Of a stretch of DNA of 54,845 bases, positions 9,266 through 17,209 are shown in pieces. The DNA comes from Catellatospora coxensis. GTDB taxonomy: Bacteria > Actinomycetota > Actinomycetes > Mycobacteriales > Micromonosporaceae. The notes below the pieces were generated by a model that saw only the letters and a list, made by a program, of their open reading frames with translations, was not told the DNA's origin and did not search any database. The number at the start of each line of letters is the position of its first letter. Position 1 is the stretch's first letter. A program made the translations under genes and the position numbers. The stretch is from the NCBI RefSeq assembly GCF_016862635.1, contig NZ_BONI01000066.1:1-54845 (forward strand), written 5' to 3'.

Positions 9266-9790
9266 ATGGCATGGATTGCGCCCGAGGTCGCGTGGGCCCG
9301 CACGGACATGGCCTGCGGCGAGCGGGAGATGTTGGAGCAATGGTTGCAGCGGCGGCGGGCATTCCTGCTGCGCAAATGCGCCGGTCTCACCGCCGATCAG
9401 CTCAAGACGGCTTCCGTCGCACCGTCGAACCTGACCCTGCTGGGCCTGCTGCGGCACATGACCGGCGTCGAGCGGTTCTGGTTCCGGACCAAATACCTGC
9501 ACGAGGACCTGCCGGACCTGTACTGCACCGATGAGCACCCCGACGGCGACTTCGAGCTCGTGGCCGAAGCCGACGCCGCAGCCGACCACGCCCGCTTCCT
9601 GGCTGAGACCGCCGCATGCGACGCCGCCGTCGCCGGGTTCGACCTGGACGCCCCCGCCGACGATCCCAAGGCCCCGACCGGCGAGGTCAACCTGCGCTGG
9701 GTCTACATCCACGTCCTGGAGGAGTACGCCCAGCACACCGGCCACGCCGACCTCATCCGCGAGCGGATCGACGGGTCCACCGGCGTGTAG
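9266..9790 (+). CDS. DinB-like (DUF664) protein
   Basis: 174 residues. The helical-bundle family motifs are clear: EREMLEQWLQRRRAFLLRKCAGLT, LLGLLRHMTGVERFWFRTKY and, near the end, VYIHVLEEYAQHTGHADLIRERIDG. The His in LLRHMTGVE and the two in HVLEEYAQHTGHAD are the usual metal-ligand positions. DinB/DUF664 proteins are putative metal-dependent thiol S-transferases; the substrate is unknown. The gene ends 12 bp from the convergent MerR gene. Confidence 0.85.
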   Translation: MAWIAPEVAWARTDMACGEREMLEQWLQRRRAFLLRKCAGLTADQLKTASVAPSNLTLLGLLRHMTGVERFWFRTKYLHEDLPDLYCTDEHPDGDFELVAEADAAADHARFLAETAACDAAVAGFDLDAPADDPKAPTGEVNLRWVYIHVLEEYAQHTGHADLIRERIDGSTGV

Positions 9791-9802
9791 CACTCGCCGT
9801 GA

Positions 9803-10156
9803 CTATGCCTGTTCGGCGACGGCATAGTGGTCCACCAGACCCGCGAGGACCTCGCGGGTCCGCTGCATCTCGCGGAGCTGCTCGTCCACCCGGGTCAGTT
9901 CGTCGCGCAGCCGCGCGGCCAGTGCGGGAGTGCGGATGGCCTGCTCGGTGATGCACGGCAGCACGTCGTAAATGGTGCTGCTCGACAACCCGGCGGCCAG
10001 CAGGGAGCGGATCAGGGCGACCCGCTCGACGGCCGTCGGCGGGTAGTGCCGCTGACCGCCGGTGCTGCGGCCGCTGCCGAGCAGCCCTTGGTCCTCGTAG
10101 TAGCGCAGCGATCGCGGGCTCGCCCCGGTCGCTTCCGCCAGTTCGCCGATACGCAT
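9803..10156 (-). CDS. MerR-family transcriptional regulator
   Basis: 117 residues. Residues 1-70 are the MerR winged helix (MRIGELAEATGASPRSLRYYEDQGLL, GGQRHYPPTAVERVALIRSLLAAGL) and residues 75-112 the dimerisation coiled coil (LAARLRDELTRVDEQLREMQRTREVL). There is no Cys cluster, so it is not a metal or redox sensor of the MerR/SoxR kind. It faces an Old Yellow Enzyme gene across a 60-bp divergent promoter with a MerR-type long spacer and a dyad (10179-10210), so it most likely controls that gene and itself. Confidence 0.9.
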   Translation of the reverse strand: MRIGELAEATGASPRSLRYYEDQGLLGSGRSTGGQRHYPPTAVERVALIRSLLAAGLSSSTIYDVLPCITEQAIRTPALAARLRDELTRVDEQLREMQRTREVLAGLVDHYAVAEQA

Positions 10157-10178
10157 GCGGAGACCTGCCTCACAAGAC

Positions 10179-10210
10179 TTGACCCTGACGTCAATGTCAG
10201 GTTCTACCTT
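10179..10210 (+). promoter_or_regulatory. MerR-type promoter/operator of the OYE gene
   Basis: TTGACC (10179-10184) and TACCTT (10205-10210) are separated by 20 bp, the over-long spacer that MerR activators correct by twisting DNA. Inside it lies the dyad CCTGAC-N6-GTCAGG (10184-10201). The ATG of the OYE gene is 6 nt after the -10 box, so the transcript should be leaderless. Confidence 0.75.
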
Positions 10211-10216
10211 AACCGC

Positions 10217-11323
10217 ATGACCGACCTCATCGCACCCGCCACCACCGCCGGCGCCCTGCTCGCACCGGTGCTCGAACCGGTCGCCATGGCCGGTCTGCGA
10301 CTGTCCACACGCTTCGTCATGGCCCCGATGACCCGTTCCCAGTCGCCCGGCGGGGTCCCGACGCCCGCCGTCGCGGGCTACTACCGCCGCCGCGCCGAAC
10401 ACGGTGTCGGGCTCATCATCACCGAAGGGGTGCTGGTCGACCACCCCAGCGCCGGGCACGAGGACGCCGTGCCCCGGATGACGCCGGGTCCGGCAGAGGA
10501 CGGCTGGCGGCACGTCGTCGACGAGGTCCACTCCGTCGGCGGGCGGATCGCGGCGCAGCTGTGGCACCTGGGCAGCCTGCGCGAACCGGTCGACGGCCTG
10601 GCGGCCTGGTCGCCGTCGGCGGTCCCGGAGCCGGGGCGTCCCGCCGGCCACGCGATGTCGCTCACCGACGCCGACACGATCCTGACGGCGTACGCCGACG
10701 CGGCACGGGTGGCGGCACGCGCCGGATTCGACGCCATCGAGATCCACGCCGCGCACGGCTACCTGCTCGACGAATTCCTGTGGCCGCGCACGAATCGCCG
10801 CACGGACCGGTACGGCGGGTCGACGGCCGGCCGGGCCCGGTTCCCCGCCGAGGTCGTTCGCGCCGTGCGCGCCGCCGTCCCCGCGGACATGCCGCTGATC
10901 GTACGGTTCTCCCAGTTCAAGGAACGCGACTTCGACGCGCGCATCGCCGACTCCCCGGCCGAGCTCGCCACGATCCTGGAAGCCTTCACCGACGCCGGTG
11001 CCACCGTGCTGCACGCCTCCCAGCGCAGATTCTGGCAGCCGGTGTTCCCCGGCTCGCCGCTCAACCTCGCGGGCTGGGCCAAGCAGATCACCGGCCTGCC
11101 GGCCATCACCGTCGGAGGAGTCGGCCTCACCCGCGACTTCCTCGAACCCGGCCGGGCGAACTCGCTGACCGGCCTCGTCCAGCGGCTCGCCGCCGGAGAG
11201 TTCGACCTGGTCGCCCTCGGTCGCATCCTGCTCGGCAATCCCGACTGGGTCACCCTGGCCGCCGAGGACCGGATCGACGGCATCGAGGACTACCGCAAGG
11301 AGCACGAGCACACGTTCGCCTGA
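10217..11323 (+). CDS. Old Yellow Enzyme family NADH:flavin oxidoreductase
   Basis: 368 residues, a single FMN-binding TIM barrel of normal OYE length. Visible motifs are [18 protein letters not shown], the substrate-binding segment IAAQLWHLG, the OYE signature [27 protein letters not shown] (about 175-200) and the phosphate-binding end [16 protein letters not shown]. It should reduce activated C=C bonds (enones, quinones or nitro compounds) with NAD(P)H in the cytoplasm. Control by the divergent MerR protein suggests a response to electrophiles or drugs. Start taken at ATG 10217 because of the promoter spacing. Confidence 0.9.
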   Translation: [368 protein letters not shown]

Positions 11324-11406
11324 CGGCGGGCTGTCCGGCCAGGGCACATCGCGGACCGAGCCAACCCCGCCGGGCGGATCACCAGGTCGAGGCTCCGGTC
11401 CGGGCG

Positions 11407-12036
11407 TCAGGAGCGAGTGGTCACGGGCGCGGCGGCGTGCAGGGCGGTCAGGGCCGCGTCGAGCGCGGCCGACAGCGGCTCGATGGAGCGGGTGGCCTGG
11501 GTCAGCAGCAGGCCGCCCTGCACCGAGGCGAACACGGCCAGGGCCAGGCGGTCGGGGTCGGCGTCGGGGCGCAGCAGGCCGCTGTCGCGCATACGCCGCA
11601 GGCCGTCCCGCAGGTGTCCGCACCAGCTGTCGAGGTGCCCGGCGACCTGCGCGGCGGCCACGGGGTCGGTGCCGGTCAGCTCGCTGACCAGGGTGCCGAC
11701 GGGGCAGCCCCAGTGCGGCTGGGAGCCGTAGTGGGCGAGCAGCGCGTCGCGCCAGCCGTCCCAGGCCGCCCAGGTGTCGAGCGATTCCAGGTAGGGCCGC
11801 TGCGCCTGGAGCACGCGTTCGAACTGGTATGCCGCGATGGCCATGACGAGTTCGGTCTTGCCGCCGGGAAAGTAGTGGAACAGCTGGCTCTTGCTGGTGA
11901 GCGTGCCGGCGCGGACGTCGTCGAGGCTGGTGCCGCCCACCCCGCGCGCCAGCACCAGGTCCGCCGCCGCGGCGACGATCCGGGCGCGCGTGGCGGCGCC
12001 CTTGGCGGTGAGCCTGGGCGCGGTAGCGGTCGTCAT
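11407..12036 (-). CDS. TetR-family transcriptional repressor
   Basis: 209 residues. The N-terminal helix-turn-helix (about 15-62) reads ATRARIVAAAADLVLARGVGGTSLDDVRAGT-SKSQLFHYF, and the rest is a helical ligand-binding domain (LAVFASVQGGLLLTQATRSIEPLSAALDAAL). The region between its start and the NlpC gene at 12173 holds a perfect inverted repeat over its own -35 box, so autorepression is likely. The OYE gene ends 83 bp away convergently. No obvious target other than itself is visible; the ligand is unknown. Confidence 0.9.
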   Translation of the reverse strand: MTTATAPRLTAKGAATRARIVAAAADLVLARGVGGTSLDDVRAGTLTSKSQLFHYFPGGKTELVMAIAAYQFERVLQAQRPYLESLDTWAAWDGWRDALLAHYGSQPHWGCPVGTLVSELTGTDPVAAAQVAGHLDSWCGHLRDGLRRMRDSGLLRPDADPDRLALAVFASVQGGLLLTQATRSIEPLSAALDAALTALHAAAPVTTRS

Positions 12037-12042
12037 CAGTAC

Positions 12043-12072
12043 ATACTAGCTAGACTGGACCAGAAGGTCCAA
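12043..12072 (-). promoter_or_regulatory. TetR autoregulatory promoter/operator
   Basis: On the minus strand TTGGAC (12067-12072) and TAGTAT (12043-12048) are 18 bp apart, and the ATG follows 6 nt later (leaderless). The inverted repeat TGGACCAGAAGGTCCA (12056-12071; 6-bp arms, 4-bp spacer) covers the -35 box. Confidence 0.65.
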
Positions 12073-12128
12073 ACTTTGAGCGAGCCCTCCCACGCCATGG
12101 GCGACCCTGACCCGATGAAGAAAACTTT

Positions 12129-12172
12129 TGTAGGCTCCCCGGTGACATAGCTATTTCCTACAGGGGGAGCCC
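12129..12172 (+). promoter_or_regulatory. Two alternative hairpins over the ribosome site of the NlpC/P60 gene
   Basis: GGCTCCCC (12133-12140) can pair with GGGGAGCC (12164-12171), which contains the ribosome site directly before the ATG at 12173. TGTAGG (12129-12134) can instead pair with CCTACA (12157-12162); the two stems share 12133-12134 and cannot both form fully. This could be a translational switch or thermosensor, or only a chance structure. Confidence 0.4.
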
Positions 12173-13081
12173 ATGAACGAGCCGACGCGGACCATGTCGG
12201 TGGCGGTCTCCGCCGCCGGACTCTGGACCTCCCCCGACGTCGTACGCCCCCTGGACGCACCCGCCCTGGGCACACCCGCGCGGCTGCGCGCGTGGGCCGC
12301 GGCGCAGGGCCCCGACGAGCGCCGCGACCTGTGGGGCCGGCTCGACAGCCAGCTGCTGCTGGGCGAGACCGTGCTCGTCGCCGAGGTCCGCGACGGCTGG
12401 GCCCGGGTCAACGCCCCGCTGCAGCCGTCCCGCAAGGACCCCCGCGGCTACCCGGGCTGGCTGCCGTTGGCCCAGCTCGCCGCCCCCGCCGAGCCCACCG
12501 GCGAGCAGGTGGTGGTCACCGAGCAGGTCACCGAGCTCAGAGACGGCCCCGACGGCCGGGTCGTCGCCGACGACGTCAGCTACGCCACGGTGCTGCCCGC
12601 GCGCCGGCGGCAGGACTCGTTCACCGAGGTCACGCTGCCCGGCGGGGGCACCGGCTGGCTGGCGGACAAGCATCTCGACACCTATCGCGCCCGCGGCCCG
12701 CTGCCCACGACCGAGCAGCTGGTCGCCGCGGGACGGCTGTTCCTCGGCCTGATGTACCTGGCCGGCGGCACCCACGGGCTGATGCTCGACTGCTCCGGAC
12801 TGCCCCACCTGATCTACCGCCGGTTCGGGCACAGCGTCCCGCGCGACGCCAGTGACCTGGCCCTGCTGGGCGAGCACGTCGAGGTGGCCGAGCTGGCCCC
12901 CGGCGACCTCGCGGTGTTCCAGAACGACGAGACCGGCGACGTCTACCACACCGGTATCTGCACGGGCGGCGAGCAGCAGGTGCTGCACGTCTCCCAGCCC
13001 GACTGGGCCTGCCTCGACGGCACGCTCAGCGAGCGCCGCCGCCGCCATCTGGTCTCGGGCCGCCGGCTGCGGTCCGAATAG
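12173..13081 (+). CDS. SH3b-NlpC/P60 cysteine peptidase
   Basis: 302 residues, no signal peptide. Two SH3b-like domains (about 35-105 and 110-165; VLVAEVRDGWARVNAP, GYPGWLPLAQL) precede an NlpC/P60 domain (about 175-300). The catalytic triad is readable: Cys207 in MLDCSGL, His259 in VYHTGI and His272 in VLHVSQ. The order SH3b-SH3b-NlpC is that of YkfC-type gamma-D-glutamyl-L-amino-acid peptidases, which trim imported muropeptides in the cytoplasm; the lack of a signal fits recycling. The next 360 bp are non-coding, so it seems monocistronic. Its ribosome site is buried in a possible hairpin. Confidence 0.88.
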   Translation: MNEPTRTMSVAVSAAGLWTSPDVVRPLDAPALGTPARLRAWAAAQGPDERRDLWGRLDSQLLLGETVLVAEVRDGWARVNAPLQPSRKDPRGYPGWLPLAQLAAPAEPTGEQVVVTEQVTELRDGPDGRVVADDVSYATVLPARRRQDSFTEVTLPGGGTGWLADKHLDTYRARGPLPTTEQLVAAGRLFLGLMYLAGGTHGLMLDCSGLPHLIYRRFGHSVPRDASDLALLGEHVEVAELAPGDLAVFQNDETGDVYHTGICTGGEQQVLHVSQPDWACLDGTLSERRRRHLVSGRRLRSE

Positions 13082-13443
13082 GGCGCCCGGTCACCCATAC
13101 GAGGACGCGCGCACCGGCCGCCCGTTTGCATCACACATCCATCCGGGTGCATGCCTGCGGCGGACGGTCCGTCCATACTCGACTGTCGCCGACCCCCTGA
13201 ACAGTACGGATCGCCGGACGTGCGAACCCGATCGGGTGACTGTCGCCAACGCGACATGTCCGCCACGGTACGCGAACCGCGCTCATGAGCCCGGCTGCCT
13301 GGCCGTACGCATGATCCAACTGCCGTGAGATCGATCCCTGCCGCTCATTCAGGTTTGCGGGCAACTCGGCCGGTGTCGGGCGCTTCGCCGGGAGTGCTAC
13401 CTAGGGACTCTTCCCCAGGAATCGGCAGAGGAGACGGACCGGC
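13082..13443 (+). other. Non-coding stretch before envelope cluster A
   Basis: About 360 bp without a credible gene. I see no strong hairpin, repeat or RNA gene. The right end should hold the promoter of cluster A; a TACCTA box near 13398 is possible but has no good -35 partner. Confidence 0.5.
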
Positions 13444-14028
13444 GTGCTCGCGGACGATGAGACCAGGCAGTGGGCGCAGCGCCTCGCGGCGGCGACCGCA
13501 CCGCAGGAGACCGGCATAGCCGACGGCGTCGTCGAGGCGTACCTGGCCGGCGGGGCCCAGCGCGAGGCGATCCTGCGCCCCGGCCGCTCCGGCTCCGGCT
13601 CGGCGGGCATCGAACTGGTCACCGCGCTCGCCGCGGTGCTGCAGGCGATCGACGTCGCCGGGGTGCACCTGAAGGCGCTGCTGGACGCCGAGGCCACCGG
13701 CAACTCCCTGAACCTGCTCGCGCTCATCGTCGGAATCAAGGCGTACCGCGCCTCGCAGGCCAACCGGCCGCCGCAGGACCCGCCGGTCGACCCCGAGCTG
13801 GCCGCCCGGGCCAGGGCCGCGGTGGACCGGCTGCAGACCTCCCTGGAGAAGTCCGGGCTGCCCGCCGAAGAGGCGCACGAGCGCGCCCTCCTGATCATCA
13901 AGGAGCTGCTGGAGTCGCCGGCCTCCGCCGCGGCATTCGTCCGCCGGGTCAGCGCCGAGGCCGCCGCCGAGCCCGGTGCCGGGCCGCCCAACCGTTCGCG
14001 CCGCTGGTTCCGCCGCGGCGGAAACTGA
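13444..14028 (+). CDS. Hypothetical protein, first gene of envelope cluster A
   Basis: 194 residues from a GTG start with GAGGAGA 9 nt upstream. It is mostly helical and Ala-rich, with a hydrophobic stretch at about 54-68 (GIELVTALAAVLQAI) and another at about 85-100 (LNLLALIVGIKAY), then a helical region (RAAVDRLQTSLEKSGLPAEEAHERALLIIKELL) and a basic end (NRSRRWFRRGGN). No family recognised. It is 33 bp upstream of the M48 peptidase gene and probably cotranscribed with it. The lack of a signal peptide suggests it acts in the cytoplasm or at the inner membrane face. Confidence 0.75.
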   Translation: MLADDETRQWAQRLAAATAPQETGIADGVVEAYLAGGAQREAILRPGRSGSGSAGIELVTALAAVLQAIDVAGVHLKALLDAEATGNSLNLLALIVGIKAYRASQANRPPQDPPVDPELAARARAAVDRLQTSLEKSGLPAEEAHERALLIIKELLESPASAAAFVRRVSAEAAAEPGAGPPNRSRRWFRRGGN

Positions 14029-14061
14029 GATGGGCCCGCACCGGCCGCGGCGACCGGTCCG

Positions 14062-15834
14062 ATGACCGCCACCGCACCGGCGTCGGCCGTCGCCCCGCCG
14101 CTGCCACGACCGCTCGCGCCGCCCTGGCTGTGGCTGTTCTTCGCGCTGTGCCTGCTCAGCACGGCGTGGAACCTGCCCAGCCTGCTCACCGACCCGGTGA
14201 CGGCGTTCCAGGCCGTGTTCGACCGCGGCTCGCACGCCGACGCCACCGTGACCGCGATGCTCGCGGTGCTGGCCGTCTGCTCCGCGCTGCCCACCCTGCT
14301 GATCGGCCTGGCTCTGGTCGCGGTGCTGCTGCCGCGGCTGCGCGGGCGGCTGGTGGAGCGGCGGCTCGTGCCGCCCGGCGCGCTGCCGGTCCGCGCGGCG
14401 TCGGCCGTCGCGCAGATGCAGTCCTTCGTGGACACCGTGCAGCGCGGGGTGGTCGTGCGGCTGTCCGCCGCGCCGGGCAACGGCGGTGCGCAGGTGTACG
14501 CCGCCGACTGGCGCGCGCCGCGCATCCTGGCGTACCCGCCGCTGGTCGCGCTGTGGGAGCAGGACCCCGCCGCCGCCCGCGCGATCCTGGTGCACGAACT
14601 GGGCCACATCCGCAACGGCGAGCACCTGCTGGTCGGGCGGCTCGGGCCGTTCGCGCTGCTCGCCCGCGCCTGGGCGCCGGTCTACCTGGCGCTGCTCGCC
14701 GCCCCGCCGCTGCTCCTGCCGATCGCCGACGAGCAGGCGTTCGAGGTGGCGGGCTCGCTGCTCGGCGGGGCGGTGACCGCCGCGCCGTCCGGGCTGATCG
14801 CGCCGGTGCTCGCGCTGTGGGTCGCCGAGCTGACCGCCGACCGGGTCGCCGCCGAGGACGGCCGCGCGCAGCCGCTGGCCGGGACGCTGTCGCGGGGCCG
14901 CCGCGCGTTCGGCCGGCTGCTCACCCACCCGCCGCGCTGGCTGCGCCGGGCGCTGCTGCGCCGCCCCGACCCGGCGACCGTGGCGGTGCTCGCGGCGTGG
15001 CCGCTGACCTTCCTCGGCGAGCTGGCGCTGCTCGGGGCGGCCGCGCTGGTGGCGTCGGCCGGTGAGCGGTGGACGCTGGCGCAGGCCTGGCACCACTACA
15101 CCGGCGCGGGCTACGGTTTCGCCTCGGCCGGGCTGCGCACCTGCCTGGTCGCGGGCCTGCTGCTGCTGTGCTGGCCGTGGCTGAGCGGCGGCTGGCCCGC
15201 GCTGTGGACGCGCGGGCGCGGGCCCGTACGGCGGCGCACCGGCACCGCGCTGCACGTGGCCGCGGCGCTGATCCCGCTCGCCGTGGCCGCGGCCGTGTTC
15301 GCCGTACGGCCGGTGCCGCCGGCCCAGCTGTGGAGCCTGGACTACCCGGCCCGGCTGACCGCCGAGCTGAGCGGCGTCGGCTCGGCCACGACCCCACGAC
15401 CCGGGCCGGACCTGCCCGAGGGCGCGGGACCCGGCTGGACGGGCGGCCCGCTCACGTACCCGGTGCGGCTGCGGACCGTCGCGGTGGTGTCGCTGACCCG
15501 CCTGGGCGGCAGCGACGGCCGCGCCGCCGAGGCGAACGCGATCCTGCTCGGCAGCACCTGGGAGTTCACCGCCGACGGCCGGCTCGTGTGCCGGCCCGCC
15601 GGCGGCCGCAAGCCGGTGGGCGGCACGTTCACCGCGGACGGCCCGTGGCACCTGTCGGTGGCCGCGTTCCCGGCCGACTTCACCGACCTCGCCTCCGACA
15701 GCATCACCGGCCGGTTCGACTTCACCGCGACCCCGCCGCGGGCCGAGCTGCAGTGGTCCATCGGCTGGTCGGCCGACGGCGACAACAGCTTCTATCAGAC
15801 CGTCGTCACGCTGATCCCGCAGGACACGCCTTGA
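14062..15834 (+). CDS. Membrane M48-type metallopeptidase with a C-terminal extracytoplasmic domain
   Basis: 590 residues. Hydrophobic helices at about 22-44, 66-92, 200-225, 315-340, 358-380 and 405-425 flank a zinc-peptidase core. The HELGH motif is His178-Glu179-His182, and AELTADRVAAEDG (Glu256) supplies the third ligand, as in M48/HtpX-like peptidases. After the last helix, residues 450-590 form a beta-rich domain (RTVAVVSLTRLGG, LLGSTWEFTADG, PVGGTF, FYQTVV). It resembles the C-terminus of the propeller protein at 17210-18829 (RTVSITSFTQLQG, LLPGTWRLTKSG, PVRGTF, FRTVVV). The stop TGA (15832-15834) lies inside the end motif of the TnpB element, so the native end may have been changed by a few residues. 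Role: probably regulated proteolysis at the membrane. Confidence 0.8.
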   Translation: MTATAPASAVAPPLPRPLAPPWLWLFFALCLLSTAWNLPSLLTDPVTAFQAVFDRGSHADATVTAMLAVLAVCSALPTLLIGLALVAVLLPRLRGRLVERRLVPPGALPVRAASAVAQMQSFVDTVQRGVVVRLSAAPGNGGAQVYAADWRAPRILAYPPLVALWEQDPAAARAILVHELGHIRNGEHLLVGRLGPFALLARAWAPVYLALLAAPPLLLPIADEQAFEVAGSLLGGAVTAAPSGLIAPVLALWVAELTADRVAAEDGRAQPLAGTLSRGRRAFGRLLTHPPRWLRRALLRRPDPATVAVLAAWPLTFLGELALLGAAALVASAGERWTLAQAWHHYTGAGYGFASAGLRTCLVAGLLLLCWPWLSGGWPALWTRGRGPVRRRTGTALHVAAALIPLAVAAAVFAVRPVPPAQLWSLDYPARLTAELSGVGSATTPRPGPDLPEGAGPGWTGGPLTYPVRLRTVAVVSLTRLGGSDGRAAEANAILLGSTWEFTADGRLVCRPAGGRKPVGGTFTADGPWHLSVAAFPADFTDLASDSITGRFDFTATPPRAELQWSIGWSADGDNSFYQTVVTLIPQDTP

Positions 15835-16000
15835 CATCCTCCCCGCCCCTAAAGGACGGGAATTCCCTTGGTCGCCCTCGGGTCTTCCTGCTTCACCGAC
15901 GACTGCCCCATCCGAGAGGACTCTCGTTGAGGTCTTACACCGTCTCCACAGGCTGTCACCGCCAGCCCGGCGGCCAGGATGTTACGTGCCGCATTGACGT
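15831..16000 (-). ncRNA. Probable omega RNA (reRNA) region of TnpB
   Basis: By analogy with studied tnpB elements, the scaffold RNA overlaps the 3' end of tnpB and ends at the element boundary, followed by a guide copied from flanking DNA. Here the guide would be read on the minus strand from about 15830 downward, inside the end of the M48 gene. The 5' limit is a guess; no independent RNA signal is visible. Confidence 0.4.
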
Positions 16001-17054
16001 CACGGTCGTGGACAGCACCGCACCGGCACGTCCACTCCCGCACGTCCAGCGGCATCCGTTCAGCGAGCGAGCCGCAGGTCGAGCAGAGCCGGGTCGATGG
16101 GAGCCAGCGGTCCACGACGATCAGGTCCCGGCCGTGCCAGGCGGTCTTGTACTCCAGTATGGTGCGCAGCTGCCGCCAGGCCGCGTCGCTGATCGCGCGG
16201 GCCAGCCGGTGGTTCTTGACCATGTTCGCCACGGCCAGGTCCTCGATCACGATCGTTTGAGTCTCACGAACGAGCCGAGTCGTCAGTTTGTGCAGGTGGT
16301 CGCGCCTGCGGTCGGCGATCCGGGCATGGATGCGGGCGACCTTGACCCGGGCCTTGGTCCGGTTGGCCGAGCCCTTCTGCTTGCGGGCCAGGTCGCGCTG
16401 GGCACGGGTCAGCCGCTGCCGATCGGCGCGATCATGCCTCGGGTTGGTCACCTTCTCGCCGGTGGACAGGGTGAGCAGGCTGTCCAACCCGGCGTCGATC
16501 CCGACCGCGCCCGTGGCGGGGGTCTGTTCGATGATGTCGTCGCAGAGCAGGGACACGAACCAGCGTCCGGCCGGGTCGCACGAGACGGTCACCGTCGACG
16601 GCGACGCACCGTCCGGCAGCGGCCGCGACCACACGATGTCGAGGGGCTCGGTCATCTTGGCCAGGGTCAGCTGGCCGTCGCGCCACCGGAACGCGCTGGT
16701 GGTGTACTCCGCCGACCGGCGCGAGCGCTTCCTGGACTTGAACGTGGGGTGCTTGGCGCGTCTGGTCCAGAAGTTGGTGTAGGCGTTCTGCGGGTGCCGC
16801 AGCGCCTGCTGCAACGGCACGCACGATACCTCGTTCAAGAACGCGAGGTCGTCGGTCTTCTTCCACCCGGTCAGCAGGGCCGAGGTGGCGTTGTAGCCGA
16901 TCCGCTCCTGCCGCTGGGTCCAGGCCTCGGTGCGGGCCTGCAACGCCATGTTGTAGACCAGCCGGACACACCCGAACGTCCGCGACAGCTGCGCGGCCTG
17001 CACGTCAGTCGGGTAGAAGCGGTACTTGAACGCGCGCTTCACCGCCCTGGACAC
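15849..17054 (-). CDS. tnpB: TnpB, RNA-guided nuclease of an IS605-type element
   Basis: About 401 residues. The start is taken at GTG 17052-17054 (SRAVKRAFKYRFYPTD); a GTG 12 nt further in (17042) is equally possible. The N-terminus is typical (AFKYRFYPTD-Q, FGCVRLVYNMAL). The RuvC-like acidic triad is intact: Asp187 in GIDAGLDS, Glu271 in VIEDLAV and Asp352 in DVNAARNI. The zinc finger CSTCG...CRCG lies just before the last Asp. It is therefore probably an active guide-RNA-directed nuclease. The stop codon lies in the right-end hairpin, as in other tnpB genes, where the guide (omega/reRNA) is made from the overlapping 3' end. It is antisense to cluster A. Confidence 0.92.
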   Translation of the reverse strand: MSRAVKRAFKYRFYPTDVQAAQLSRTFGCVRLVYNMALQARTEAWTQRQERIGYNATSALLTGWKKTDDLAFLNEVSCVPLQQALRHPQNAYTNFWTRRAKHPTFKSRKRSRRSAEYTTSAFRWRDGQLTLAKMTEPLDIVWSRPLPDGASPSTVTVSCDPAGRWFVSLLCDDIIEQTPATGAVGIDAGLDSLLTLSTGEKVTNPRHDRADRQRLTRAQRDLARKQKGSANRTKARVKVARIHARIADRRRDHLHKLTTRLVRETQTIVIEDLAVANMVKNHRLARAISDAAWRQLRTILEYKTAWHGRDLIVVDRWLPSTRLCSTCGSLAERMPLDVREWTCRCGAVHDRDVNAARNILAAGLAVTACGDGVRPQRESSRMGQSSVKQEDPRATKGIPVL

Positions 17055-17209
17055 GGCCGTAATCCTAACAGGACTGTCGCCGGGTTTCGTACTGGCGTAC
17101 GGGTGAACGCCGGTCCGCCTCGGCGGCGGATCGGCTACGTCTGTCCTGCTCCACAGGAGTTCCGTTTCCTCCCCAGCCTGAAGGCCGGAGTATCCACGGA
17201 AGGAATCTG

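Larger units (their letters stand above)
15831..17196 (-). mobile_element. IS200/IS605-group (IS1341-type) element carrying only tnpB
   Basis: A lone tnpB is bounded by two related, same-orientation hairpin ends: TCCTCCCCGCCCCTAAAGG at 15837-15855 and TCCTCCCCAGCCTGAAGG at 17169-17186. The TTGACATCCTCCCCGCC end motif is one I know from many tnpB elements. There is no tnpA and no inverted or target duplication, as expected for this group. It sits in the junction between the M48 gene and the propeller gene. Exact ends are estimated. Confidence 0.75.

Noticed and set aside
12060..12172. c-di-AMP (ydaO-type) riboswitch before the NlpC/P60 gene
   Set aside because: The leader is only about 110 nt and lacks the conserved core sequences; only the small alternative hairpins are supported.
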